NCBI GenBank assembly: GCA_038501625.1
Contig: JAZAYU010000015.1
Location: 1,550,001 to 1,614,000, forward strand
Direction of reading: 5' to 3'
Length of the DNA stretch: 64,000 bases
Origin: Corbicula japonica
Lineage: Eukaryota; Mollusca; Bivalvia; Venerida; Cyrenidae
Shown: in pieces, positions 23,901 to 34,690 of the stretch
Layout of the letters: the number at the start of each line of letters is the position of its first letter
Numbering within the stretch: position 1 is the stretch's first letter
Made by a program: the position numbers and the translations under genes
The notes under the pieces: generated by a model
The model's input: the letters and a program-made list of their open reading frames with translations, nothing else
Database searches by the model: none
What the model was told of the DNA's origin: nothing

Positions 23901-25460
23901 CGTGACTACTGGTCATCCTGTCCGAGAAATGCTCACTAATTGCACTTTATCGAAGTGCCAGATTAATGTAGCAGCTTTGGAATAAAGGCTTGCAAATATT
24001 TTAGTTAGAAATGTAACATAGCTTTTGTTGCATAAATATTTTACCCCTGCCAGTACATGCAAACACAGATGACAAAGAATTCAGAAACATCCACTGTCAT
24101 GTCTATGTTTTTCTAACTTGATCTCTCAATCTCCTTGTGGTTACCTGAAAGTTGCCATCAAACTAGTTAGAAGGGCATTCAACATTAAGTTCAGATTATA
24201 ATACACTAAGTTTACTGCGATTCACTCACTTTTGTAATCCCACAATTTAAAATTATTTGCAATATGTTTAAAAGTCACAACCATTTTAAATGCGATGGTT
24301 ATTATTTTTTGTAACTTTTTTCTCATACACTCTATTAAGAATAAATATTTTTATTATAAACGGATCGTATTGTGCGAAAAATGCATCTTTTGTTTTCAAA
24401 ATGATTATTATGCAATATCATTACAGTTCAAATATTGCGATGCAATTTGAATTCAAGTATCAAAATTATGCCGACGTACACTTTCATCATCGTACTTATA
24501 CTTTTGCTTTCGGGTCCTTTTACTTAATTTCGAAATTAATAGAATGATTATTTAACGGTACATGTACGTGTAAATATCAGATTTCACTTAATCTCGAAAT
24601 AAATAGAAATATAATTTAAAATTATACATATAAAAAGCTTTTTGGAAACGCAAAAAAATAATGCAATATATAGACAATAAAGTGCAAAAAAGTAGCATAA
24701 CATGGCATTAACTTTGTTGCGACCCTATAGAAAATCGGTCGCGGTACATTTGATAACTTTTATTATCATTATGTTGTTCTATTAAACAAAGCCACAGCAT
24801 TAAATGTTACTTTCAATAAAGTCGAAGACATTAAAGGCCGAGTTTGGCTATAAATCAGTTGTCATATTCATGCTGCTTAATAGCATTTAATTTAACATTT
24901 ATCTGCCATGTTATCTCACTGTAATAATCTCTACTCTGCAACAATTAGCAGCAGTTTCATGCCTTGTCCCATGAGATTATTAATGGCCATTTACATTGGA
25001 GAACATTTTCTGGTTTTGATTTCAACCTTAGTTGAAGTAAAGTTGGGTTTTGAAACTATAAAATACACTGAAGTATGATTTTGTATTTACTTATATACAA
25101 TATTTTATACAAAGATGACATAATGGATGCTGTAAAATAAATAAAACACTGAAAATTAAGAACGCTGTAAAGCTCCATTTTGTTGAACATGAACATTTTT
25201 AATGACAGTCAAAATATACCAATAATATCTATTGAGATTTAAAAAGTTCATTAGAATCCATTTACATTTCCAATTGCTAAGAACAACAATGTACTTGAAT
25301 TGTGAATAACATTAAACTCAAATGAAATTTTGGAGGAAATTAATTAATTTGAAATGACACAGGACATTCAAAGTCACATTTTTACAATTACTGTACATCA
25401 ATTATTCAGTTAACCTTTATGAGATATAGAGGGTATTTGCTTTTACCAGTGTATGATTGA
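20929..25460. other. Unassigned AT-rich DNA inside the inverted repeat
   Basis: 4.5 kb without a gene. Short open frames (60-85 codons) show no domain. It holds a simple repeat (AAAT)n at 21845-21878 and AT-rich simple sequence at 22466-22492. No splice-linked exons were found. Confidence 0.5.
21845..21878 (+). repeat. (AAAT)n microsatellite
   Basis: About eight uninterrupted AAAT/AATA units. Confidence 0.9.
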
Positions 25461-25464
25461 AATA

Positions 25465-26320
25465 CGAGGGATGTTCTAAAATAACGTAGACTTTTGTTAT
25501 AGTTTTTATATTATTCAATATACCACAAATAAAATTATACAATCTTTAATCGGAATATGTCTAGCATATATTTACAAAATATCAGGAAAATACAACATCT
25601 TGTTAACAAACTATTAACAATCAATCATACACTAAGCGCTATCCAGTAAACGCTCCAGTAAAGAACTCTCAACGTCAATGACGTTAATTCACGAAGGCAG
25701 CGTTAGCAAAGTCTCGACTCGCCAGTGGTTAAGAGGCGATCAAGAAAAAGGTCCTCTTCTCGCTCGTACAACTGATGAAAAGAACCCCGATGCAATACCC
25801 ATTTTTAACTGTTATAATAGAACAAGTATTTGTGTTGTAGACACAGTGTTCATAGCTGTTTAAAATAACAAACATATCTATCGTTATTTAATAATTTATG
25901 AATTTTTAATGAATCATACATCAAACAAAACATGCTTTGAATATAAAATATTAGAATAGCTCTAAAAAAATGTAATTTGTTCGAAAATATCCGTTGAACT
26001 GTTCCTGATCCAGTAAAGAATAGCTCGAATAGCGCCCCAATAGTTAGACTTCTGTCCGTTTCTATCGCCTCCCGGCTTGACGTCATCGCCGTAACGCCGA
26101 TTTATTTATTTTACCCTTGCACCGGTCCTATTACACGACTCTTCTGACCGTTACAAAACCACGGATGCCACGTAAAAACTAGAGCTCGACTTACGTCAGT
26201 TTTCATTTGCGTATTCTCAATCTTTTTTTTAGATTTTCTGGAGGTGATTTTCCAAGATCGTGACAGAAATTTATAATAGCGCGTATTTCCAGCCGTTCTT
26301 ACGACGACATTTCTGAAGAT
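25465..26320 (-). pseudogene. Second mariner-like element: left TIR plus decayed transposase
   Basis: A TIR-like end CGAGGGATGTTCTAAAATAA follows TA at 25463-25464. On the minus strand from about 26318 a transposase N-terminus is readable through breaks: ERLEIRAIINFCHDLGKSPP, a frameshift, SRALVFTWHPWFCNGQKS, a stop region, then ETDRSLTIGALFELFFTGSG and TVQRIFSNKL ending near 25960. This is the mariner helix-turn-helix half with the W-H..F..G signature. The catalytic half (DDD) is not recognisable between 25500 and 25950, and no matching right TIR was found. It is more decayed than the element at 3120 and comes from a different subfamily. Confidence 0.6.
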
Positions 26321-28078
26321 TTTAATTTGATGATAGCTCGCTTATGTATTCATTGTTTTAAAAACGCAATGTCAGAATGACCTAAAATTTTACTATAACA
26401 TAAATCGTATACCCCGCTTTGACTTTGTGAAGTTTAGCTCTTTTACCGCTAGTAGGTTTGTTAATATTCACAGGTATTTGCTTTATTAAATACAATGACA
26501 ATGACGTGCGCCGCATGCATGTCACCATAGTTATTCAAACAAGCGACGCGCTTTTGAAATCTATTAAATATATATTAATATATCAGCTCAGTTTGTTACG
26601 TTGGTGTTCTGAATGGAGGGGGATGGGCAATCTGTCAGAGATGAGAAGTGATGTCACAATGCATTCTGAGACAGATCAGGACATTATATCCAATCTAAAA
26701 GATGTGCCTTACATAGAATGAATAAGTGTTTATGTTGAATAATCAACTATCTCTTATATTATAAAACTGTTGTTCTAAAACTGTTTTCTTAAAGTTTCGA
26801 AGTTAATAAGGGTGGCAGAGATCCTTTGTTTTTATTAATATCCTTATCTCGTGACAATACAGGAAATGTGCTTGAGACAATTTGCTGGTTAATAAAGTTT
26901 TCTATTTCTTAGCTGAATGTAGTGTTTTCTGATTTGTAATTCAATTTTAAAATAAAATGGTAATACAGTTAACGTTTGTTAATATGTTCAGAGTGATGTT
27001 GATAAGATTTAAAATGTAATAGAAAATTTTAAAAAATATACAGAGTCATGATGTATCTTGCGATCAAAATCATCACAATTTTTAATGACAATGCAAGTCT
27101 CTTATTTTGGTTATCATATGTTTTTATATACCTAATATATGTAATTTCTGTCACGAAACATATGCAAAAAAAATACATTGTGTAAATCTATCAAGTTGGT
27201 AAGGGATTCTGCAAATACCTTGGCATTTTGAAAACTTTCATTTAGACAGAATCAATGACCAGACAGGCACCCATTAATCTGCACCCCCACTGTTATTTAA
27301 TGACCTCTGAGTGCAAAGCATCCAATTAACCTCAATTTGTGGCGAGTTTTTTCTCACTATTCATAAAGTAACACTACCCTTCAGAGAGGTACATACACTT
27401 TTTAAAGTGTTTAACAAGCTCTAGAATGAACTAACTATTACTAGTATCCTATATGGAGAGCTACTAATCAACCGCAATCAGTCATAAAACTGGTATATAA
27501 TTCAAATACTAGAACCAGCACGCCCGAATCTGTTTAAATTAGAAGCATAAGATATCATGCACATAAAGTGAACACACTTAAAACTGTAATCACAAGGCTA
27601 ACGAATCCTTGTTCTAATGTTATCACATGCATCTGAATGGCTGACATATCAGTGGATCTTGTTTTCTTGTTTTATTTTACAGCTAAACAGTTTAACTTTG
27701 ATAAAAGGAAACAATTAGTGTCTGTTGCTAAAATTTTACGTAAAAACAGATAACTGTTACCAATGCTATATAGGTCAGTAAACTTTCCGACGTTTAAAGA
27801 TCCAAATGGAACTGAGACATTTTCTCTTTAGGAATATATTTATTTGTAAAGTTAATGACGTGTTAACTAGCATATCGTTTTGTAGTAACGACATGGATAC
27901 CCAACTGCAAAAATCTCATAAACCCCATATCAACAAACTATCTAAATGCTCGCAATATAAGTTGTAGTTTTTTATCAGAATATTCGTTCATATCACAAAA
28001 GAAAATAACAATTAGAACATTAAAATTAACACATTCTCATTACAAACAATTTTGACTGACTTAACAGTAAAATAAATA
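26321..28078. other. Unassigned AT-rich DNA
   Basis: No gene found. It contains a 32-bp block (27278-27309) that recurs exactly at 34418-34449. Confidence 0.5.
27278..27309 (+). repeat. Half of a hairpin element shared with 34392-34454
   Basis: CTGCACCCCCACTGTTATTT and the following AATGACCTCTG are identical to 34418-34449, and the flank (AGTGC..GCATCCAATTAA) is also similar. The left stem present at 34392 is degraded here. Confidence 0.7.
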
Positions 28079-29576
28079 ATATATACTCAACAGAATAAGT
28101 TTGGTCAGTATTTTCGTTTTTGCCCTAAATCTACCATATTGCAAATATCATGAAAAAAATTAACATATGTGTTGTACTAACTCTTCTTATCACATACACG
28201 ATTATTTGTTTACGAAATCCTTATTCATTAGACCGTGACTGTGTTAATTCAAAATGCTCGAGATGCACGTGCCGATGAAAACCAACATTGCCTTTGACAT
28301 TAAAAGAGTATTGTCCAGAGTGAAAAAAGCCGGAGTAAAATTTCTAGTAGCTAGCCTTGGTCGCCGTCCTGGCCTATACGTTAATGACAGAAATATCGCT
28401 TTGAGATTTCTAGAAGCTTGTTTACAGGCTGCTGACGTAGCAGGTCGTTTTGGTTGTCATGAGCGAACAATATATCGTATGCAAGCGCGATTCTGACAAA
28501 CTGGCAGCGTCTACCACCTGCGTCGTATAGGTAGGACGTTCAAAACAACTTCGCGCGAAGTTCGCTACTTAGTGACGTCAACACGATGTAATCGCTTCAC
28601 ACCTGCTCAAAAGCTCGTTAAACGACACAGACAATCAACGGGGTCAAGAATATTCGTTTGTAACGCTTGCAACCGGCTGCTCGGTTGCGTACTCGACGTC
28701 CTTACAAACGTATTCTTCTAACAGCCCGTCAACGCGTCGCATATTTCAATTGGGCACGCCAGGGCAGTCGCTGGAATAGATAGCAATGGAACAGGATCGT
28801 GTTCACTGCTTAGTCCAAATTTAATCTCAAAGAAGCTGATGGAATGGATTGTGATTGGAGACGCCGAGGAGAAAGGTTTGATCCTGCTAACGTCTTTGAA
28901 TATTACCGTTACGGTGTTTGGAGCGGTTTAATCTGGGGTGGTATTCTCATAATGGCAAGACAAAACTCAAAACAATACGGACTATCTTAAATGTCGCCCG
29001 TTATTGTGCAGAAATCGTTATCTCTGTCTTTGTTCCTTACATAGTGAACTGCAATGCTTACGTTCTACAGCAGGATGATGCACGGTGCCACACAACACGT
29101 CATACACGGAACGTTCTTGTTGTAAACAACATAAACATATTCGAATGACAATTAAAATCACCTGATCTCTTCCCGATGCAACACATGTGCGAATATCATG
29201 ATAGAAAGGTTCGTGGCAGGAATTACGTCAAAACGTAAATGATCTTAAACGGTTATCTCACAAGGAATTGGCCCAAACCCCTATACACATCATTCAAACA
29301 CTCGTAAACAGCATACGAAAGGCGCTTTCTGACTTTTATTCAAGCTAGAGGTGGTCATACAAAATATTGAGTGTAATGTAAATTTTGATTTTGACCCCTG
29401 TCTCAAATCTTAATCAAATTGAATGGCTTTTTACGACTGTGTTCAGTTAATATTGTTGAAATTCAATAGGTTAAATGAGTTTCGTGGTGAAAGATGCTTT
29501 TGTCTTCAGTTTTTATGTTTAACTATTTTATCGTATCAAGTATTCCTACTGACTAAACTTTTTCGTCTCAGCATAT
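28079..29576 (+). mobile_element. Tc1-like transposon, degenerate
   Basis: The left end ATACTCAACAGAATAAGTTT, followed by GGTCAG, is mirrored approximately by the inverted right end ATGCTGAGACGAAAAAGTTT, followed by AGTCAG, near 29545-29576. Between them lies one decayed transposase. The 1.5 kb length fits Tc1 elements. Divergence of the ends indicates an old copy. Confidence 0.75.
28360..29369 (+). pseudogene. Tc1-family transposase pseudogene
   Basis: The helix-turn-helix part reads FLEACLQAADVAGRFGCHER then TIYRMQARF, with TGA at 28494-28496 replacing a codon before QTGSV. The second DNA-binding part has TSREVRYLVTSTRCNRFTPA. The catalytic core is in pieces: the first Asp region (normally FTDESKF) reads TA-stop-SKF near 28806; WRRRGERFDPANV is near 28858; VWGG-like and SHNGKTKLKT are near 28945; the second Asp is kept in LQQDDARCHTTRHTRNV near 29072; the third position (normally SPIEH) reads FPMQH near 29170, so the acidic residue is lost. 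It ends with IQARGGHTKY and TGA at 29367-29369. At least four frame breaks. Confidence 0.85.
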
Positions 29577-29782
29577 TTTATATTTCATTTGAAGGGTAAA
29601 TAATTTTGCACACTCTGTAAACACATTTCAGTTCATTGTGCTGTAATTGTCATCGACGGCTAACAACTGAAATGTAGTTTCATAAAAAGTCAATATTTCT
29701 TATCACGTTCCAGTTGTTGGTATTTTGAACCAATACGATCACACTTCTCACAACTTATTACAAAACGTATAGTTTATATCGG

Positions 29783-29892
29783 GAATGCACGCAGAAAACA
29801 GTCTCCCCACACAAAGATAAATAGAGCATGGGCCTGTTTCATAAAAGACACAACAATCAACGAAAATGAGAACCTTGGGGCAAAACTATTTG
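29783..29892 (-). repeat. Dispersed repeat family A, copy 6 (partial)
   Basis: Reverse-strand partial copy: CAGTCTCCCCACAC, AGAGCATG, TTTCATAAAAGACAC and AACGAAAATGAGAACCTTGG. Confidence 0.65.
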
Positions 29893-30274
29893 TCTATGTT
29901 GGTTTAATCCACTTAAGTGTTACACCCTAAACTGTGAATAGACAGCTTTAAACCGATTTGTGTATTTGTTCAATATACATTCACGAACAGTAGAAATTGA
30001 TTGACTTGTGCCGTATTGTGCAAGTGGAATACTAGGTAGACTCACACACAGTGCGAACGCGAGGAACAAACGAATCCAGACATTTAACACAAACTGATAT
30101 GAGACGATTTCTAAAATATTTTTGTGTAAATTTGATAGATTCGTTTTGTTCATTTTAAAACTTGAAGATGATTATGCTTCTGTTTGAATTGTCCAACATA
30201 CCCTGCCGCAGCGAAAATCAATGTCCATGACAAAAGTCAACACTGAGAAATTTTGTTGTATTTTCAATAAAACA

Positions 30275-31774
30275 GGGGTGATTGTCTCAAAGGTATCGTA
30301 TCTCTTACGACGTTCGTATCTCTGTCGTAAGACCATCGTTAGGATTTTGTCTCATTGTCTCGAAGAGTTCGCAATTTACGCAACATCGTAACACTCTTGC
30401 AAAGTTACGGTAAAAAAATCGACCCCATAAATATTTTCACAAAGTTACGATGATGAAATATTCCAAATATCAACTTAATACTATTATAGGCCAAGTACTT
30501 CCATATTAAAGTCATTTGAATGGGATTAACTCAAAAATAGTGAAACAGGAGTTATAATTCTTAATGTCACAGATGACTTTGCTTATGCATGTGATACATT
30601 TCAAGTATTAAGTTAAAAAGAAAAGAACTTTCAAAGTTATAGGCACCATTAGTTTTCTTACTAAAGTTATGGTTCTACAGGACGCTGGGGTCGCCGACGA
30701 CGCCACCGGACAAAAGAATCCCTATGTTTCGCAGGCGACACAAAAACAACTAATCATTAATGCGACTGTTGATATAGCACTTTATCACTTCAGTTGACAT
30801 TTTTATTTATATCATCGTTTGACCTACAATATACTAAACGTTTAAAAAATTATGTTAAAGAAGAATATTGAATATTTTTAACAAACATGCATACAGATGT
30901 ACAACTTTAAGTCTTTGTTTACGTGAAAACAAATGATCATGCAAGCTGTTGTGTTAAATGAAGAACGTCTTAACATCTTCTTTACAATAAGTTAATAATG
31001 AAAGAAACCGAAACGTATTAATCAAATTGACTGCATTTTTTCAGTAATACAGCAATGGAAATATAGATGCACAACATTTTAGCATGGTATCAAAATGCCA
31101 TAATAATAGTAGCCTGTTTTAAAGCAGTCATTTTCGTTAATGTAGCCGCTGCTTTATACGGCTGTCAAAAGTATAATTGGGATAGGTGTGATAGCTGGTG
31201 ATAGTTGGTACGAAGCATGCCTTCAAAACTACCCAACACAATTTACTTCAAATAAAAAAAAATAATACTTTACATTTTCATGTAAAAAAAATGGATCAAT
31301 TTTCTTCATTCTATGCTAGCTGGTTATAAAATAGATCGCATAGAAAGCCATTCAACGATAGCAAGGATAGCAAGATATTTTTTTCAAAATCTAAGCGCTC
31401 ATGTTTAATGTCGAGTCTATTCTTTTCTATCTTAACACGTTCCCTTTTAATATCCAGTTTCGCTGGCTCAAAAACTATAATGCCCCAATGATCAGCCTCT
31501 GTTAGAGTCTTACTATCGCTGGCAGATGATGAAGTGAAAGTATGTTCTTTTACAGTGGATGGCTTTAGTGTCGAACTGTTTACAGGATTATGTGGTAAAA
31601 TTTAGCCGCTATTTTATTGAATCTGCCATTTTCCCTATAGATTTTCAGTTTGTATTAAGTGCTGCATAAAATAGTATGCGACAAGGCGAAAACCAAGCTA
31701 TTTATAAACTATACAGAGCCATCTTAGCATATACGACGTCGTATGTTGGGTCGTATGTTCGAGACAACCACCCC
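30275..31774 (-). mobile_element. 1.5 kb TIR element with GGGGTGRTTGTCTC ends
   Basis: The left end GGGGTGATTGTCTCAAAGG (30275) is mirrored by the inverted right end GGGGTGGTTGTCTCGAACA (31774). Both ends continue with ATACGAC- and CGTAAG-like repeats. No clear target duplication is visible (left flank AACA, right flank AGGA). Inside is a minus-strand ORF fragment that looks like the tail of a DNA-binding accessory protein. The superfamily is unresolved; PIF/Harbinger, which carries a second Myb-like protein, is a guess. Confidence 0.55.
31311..31601 (-). pseudogene. ORF fragment with charged coiled-coil C-terminus
   Basis: Open for 97 codons after a TAA at 31602-31604, with no ATG near the start, ending in TAG at 31311-31313. 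It reads a Ser/Thr-rich linker (VKEHTFTSSSASDSKTLTEA), DHWGIIVFEPAKL, then a charged repeat-like helix, LDIKRERVKIEKNRLDIKHE with RLDFEKN following. Trihelix/Myb-like proteins of Harbinger-type transposons often end in such E/K/R-rich helices. The DNA-binding part expected upstream is not readable, so this is probably a truncated gene or a terminal exon. Confidence 0.45.
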
Positions 31775-31789
31775 AGGATGGGATGCTGT

Positions 31790-32525
31790 GTTGCTATGTA
31801 AGATTAGTCGATGAAGCACTTTAAAACGACTTGTCTCTCACAGAAAGTTAAAGTAGCAATACAGACCAGACAGCTTTTAGTCACATGTTGATATCATCAA
31901 TATGCTCGGAAATTGATGATTTTTACATGTTAATAGAACAGTTACACACAAACAACCTTGGATATCAATTAAACAATCCCTTGCACGATTTAGAACAACA
32001 TCAATAACACTTTTAATTTTGTAAATTTGAGTAAAAACAAAATTGAGTAACATTATAATATAAAGCCTTCTACTCAGTTGTTGACCAATAAACACGGAAT
32101 GGTAAAAATGACGGTTTAGAGAAAAAATATTTTAACGCAGAGTTACACATGGACAGTGTCCTCCTACTTAAAATTGTCCGCATATCTGAACTCCCATTAC
32201 CGTAATAATACATGCGTAGATTCGTACGGTAAAATTCAAGATTTTAAGATGAACGGCAAAAATGTCAGATGGGATAACTGTACTGTCATACTGCGATTTG
32301 AGCCTGCGATTCCATGTTAAAATCACTTGTATTCTTCATAGAAGGAAAAATAAAATCTTGAAAGTCTTCTTAAAAGTAAATATACCATGAACACATAAAA
32401 CATGTTATTTACACAATGTTAATAAAACAATACACACACCGTTCCCCGTATATTTATTTTTTACTGTCAATTATAAAGCCCTTTTCAGACCGTTGAGCAG
32501 GATACTTATACTCGTATTGTGTACA
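31790..32525. other. Unassigned AT-rich DNA
   Basis: No gene or repeat recognised. Confidence 0.5.
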
Positions 32526-32528
32526 TAT

Positions 32529-32568
32529 TGATTTGCGCTCAACCAAGACTAGACGGCGTGAACTGCAA
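32529..32568 (+). repeat. Possible short fragment of family B
   Basis: TTGATTTGCGCTCAACCAAG followed by ACTAGACGGCGTGA resembles the family B core around 45700 and 47281. Only about 40 bp match. Confidence 0.4.
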
Positions 32569-32737
32569 GTGCTCAAAAGTAAAAGCCCCAGCTTGTATCT
32601 ATATTACCTGACAACGTTCAACAAACGCAAATCATTGGTGACAGAAGTTTTAAAACAGTGGGTCCAAAGTACTAATAATAACATGTGATCATGTGTTTAT
32701 GAACGGAACTGTTTAAAAACGGTTTCATCACTTAGCT

Positions 32738-32955
32738 GAGAACTGGTTTAAACCCCCAGTGGCATTTTGTTTTGCCACTGACCGTTCCAAGGCGGTAACC
32801 CCTCTGGTTCTCACTTTCGTTATTTGTTTGTGGCGTCCATTATGAAACTGATTATTGTAATACCATGCTCTCTTTTCCTCTCTACTTTTTGGCTGTGTGG
32901 GGAGGCTGTGTATGCTGGATGTGGCCATTCCTGATATGCATATTTCATTTTTTTA
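32738..32955 (+). repeat. Dispersed repeat family A, copy 7
   Basis: Nearly complete: ACTGGTTTAAACCCCCAGTG, TTTTGCCACTGACCGTTCCA, AGGCGGTAACCCCTC, CTCTTTTCCTCTCTAC, GTGTGGGGAGGCTGTG and CCTGATATGCATATTTCA. It is closest to copy 8 at 43986. Confidence 0.8.
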
Positions 32956-34391
32956 TAAGTACATGATTGTTGCTACAATGTATATTTTTGATTGCTTGAT
33001 ATGTCTATCGTACATATCAAGTGAATATCATATGTGTACAATAGGGTGTTTATTTAAATAAAACAGTTTCAGTTGCAAAAGGTCGAGAAAAGTCTGACAT
33101 AACGTTTTACGATAAACTTTCAAAATACAGATAAGTGATCAGACATATTATAAAAATGTTGTAAAAGGGACAGTTTTGATAATAACATCGTTTAAAACTT
33201 ATATAATTTACATGTAAATTTAAACCATCGTGTCTTATAACTGCTACAATGTTGTCGTTAAAATAATCATTAAAATAGAATTTTAAAAAAATGTGTTTCA
33301 TATATGAAATGTGTCAATTATGGAAAAGCGCACCTGACGCTTGCACAACGATTTTCTCGTTTCTACACTGAAAGTGGTTACGTGCGATTCTCTATCCCAA
33401 GACTCGTGCTTAAAAGTTTTTGTATATTATCAATAATGATATTCCACCATTTAAATTAAATAATTAATAAAATATATGTTCTAATTTGGCTCAGTCCTCA
33501 TATCAACAAGCAGCGTACGAATCATAATAACGTTGAGAATTTTAGAATTCAAAGACGCATGCAAACTTTAACTACTTACATGTAATTGGAATAAAAGAAG
33601 ATGATTTATTAACATTGCAACTTTAACATTCTTAGTAGTGATTGTCGAATACCGTCGTCCACAGTAGAAATTCAAAGAGAAACAGAATATAGTGACTATG
33701 AGATACGAAAACCCAGATCATGAATTTTGTAACGTTTGTGGCAACCGTTTTCGGCCATGTATTCAAGCTTTTTCCAGTCGGATTGTTTTTGTATTTTATA
33801 TTTATAAGTTTAAAAGCGCCCAAAGCAGTGCAGAGATGTATATAAATATTATGCTCGCAAAATTTCGAAAAGTGCCACGCAACGGCGGTCTACTTGAATA
33901 CTTATTTGCGTATGATTTTCTTGCAAAACGCTCAATATTGCTTCTGACAAGGGTATTTTGCTGAAAAGAAAAAAAACTGTCTGTCCGTATTTATTAGTTT
34001 TAGTTTGGCCAATTAGAAATAAGCCCATTATGCCAAAACGACGCTTCAAACGATTATTATTTACTAAAATCTTTCTTGAGCTTTGAAAAGTTTTACGGCG
34101 AAGTTAGTCTTTTTGTTCATATATATATATATTAGTTTTTTAGCACAATAACTATGAAAAATGATATGGGTCAAAATGTTACGTTTTAATAAAGCTTTTA
34201 ATAATATCGACATATCATGAAATACTCTTCTGATAATATAAAATTAATAGCAAATGTTACTTGCTAAAATTTAATAATGTCCAAAAACGGTAAAATATGT
34301 TGCATAAAATGGTTAATCGAGAATTGCAGAAAGAACTTGAACAATTAAGGAATTCTGGAGACTTTCGTGACTAAGGTTAATTGAATTCTTG
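32956..34391. other. Unassigned AT-rich DNA
   Basis: No gene found. Overlapping open frames of 60-90 codons at 33632-34049 run on both strands and show no domain. A short (AT)n run is near 34120. Confidence 0.5.
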
Positions 34392-34454
34392 GCACACAGA
34401 GGTCATTTACTATCAGTTCTGCACCCCCACTGTTATTTAATGACCTCTGCGTGC
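34392..34454. repeat. 63-bp hairpin sequence
   Basis: The left stem GCACACAGAGGTCATTTACT (continuing ATCAG, 34392-34416) pairs with the right stem ending ATGACCTCTGCGTGC (34430-34454), about 21 of 25 positions, around a 13-nt loop TTCTGCACCCCCA. The right half and loop recur at 27278. Confidence 0.75.
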
Positions 34455-34515
34455 TGGACATCAAATTAATAAAAAGTTTTCCAGGACTACCAATCTCGGT
34501 CCAAGATCCCAACGT

Positions 34516-34690
34516 CTAGCCTGGATTCCAGGCGATGGAGTATTTTGTTTTCTTTATTTGTTATCTATTATTCTGAAGCCAGTCTACATTCCTCTCTAAA
34601 TACAGACTTCTCTCTCAAAGCAGGAGGATAGAAAATAGGCTGGTTTTTATATAAAAATTGTGTTACGATTCATTAAAAGACAAACACTAA
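34516..34690 (+). repeat. Dispersed repeat family C, copy 1
   Basis: Begins AGCCTGGATTCCAGGCGATG (a short inverted repeat GCCTGG/CCAGGC), then a pyrimidine-rich middle (GAAGCCAGTCTACATTCCTC), GCAGGAGGATAGAAAATAG and GTGTTACGATTCAT. It matches 37357-37530 in direct orientation. Confidence 0.65.

Noticed and set aside
32728..32928. Minus-strand ORF sharing a HSLPTQPKSREEKR peptide with one at 44103-44345
   Set aside because: The shared peptide is the reverse translation of repeat family A; frames differ between copies and are broken in most.
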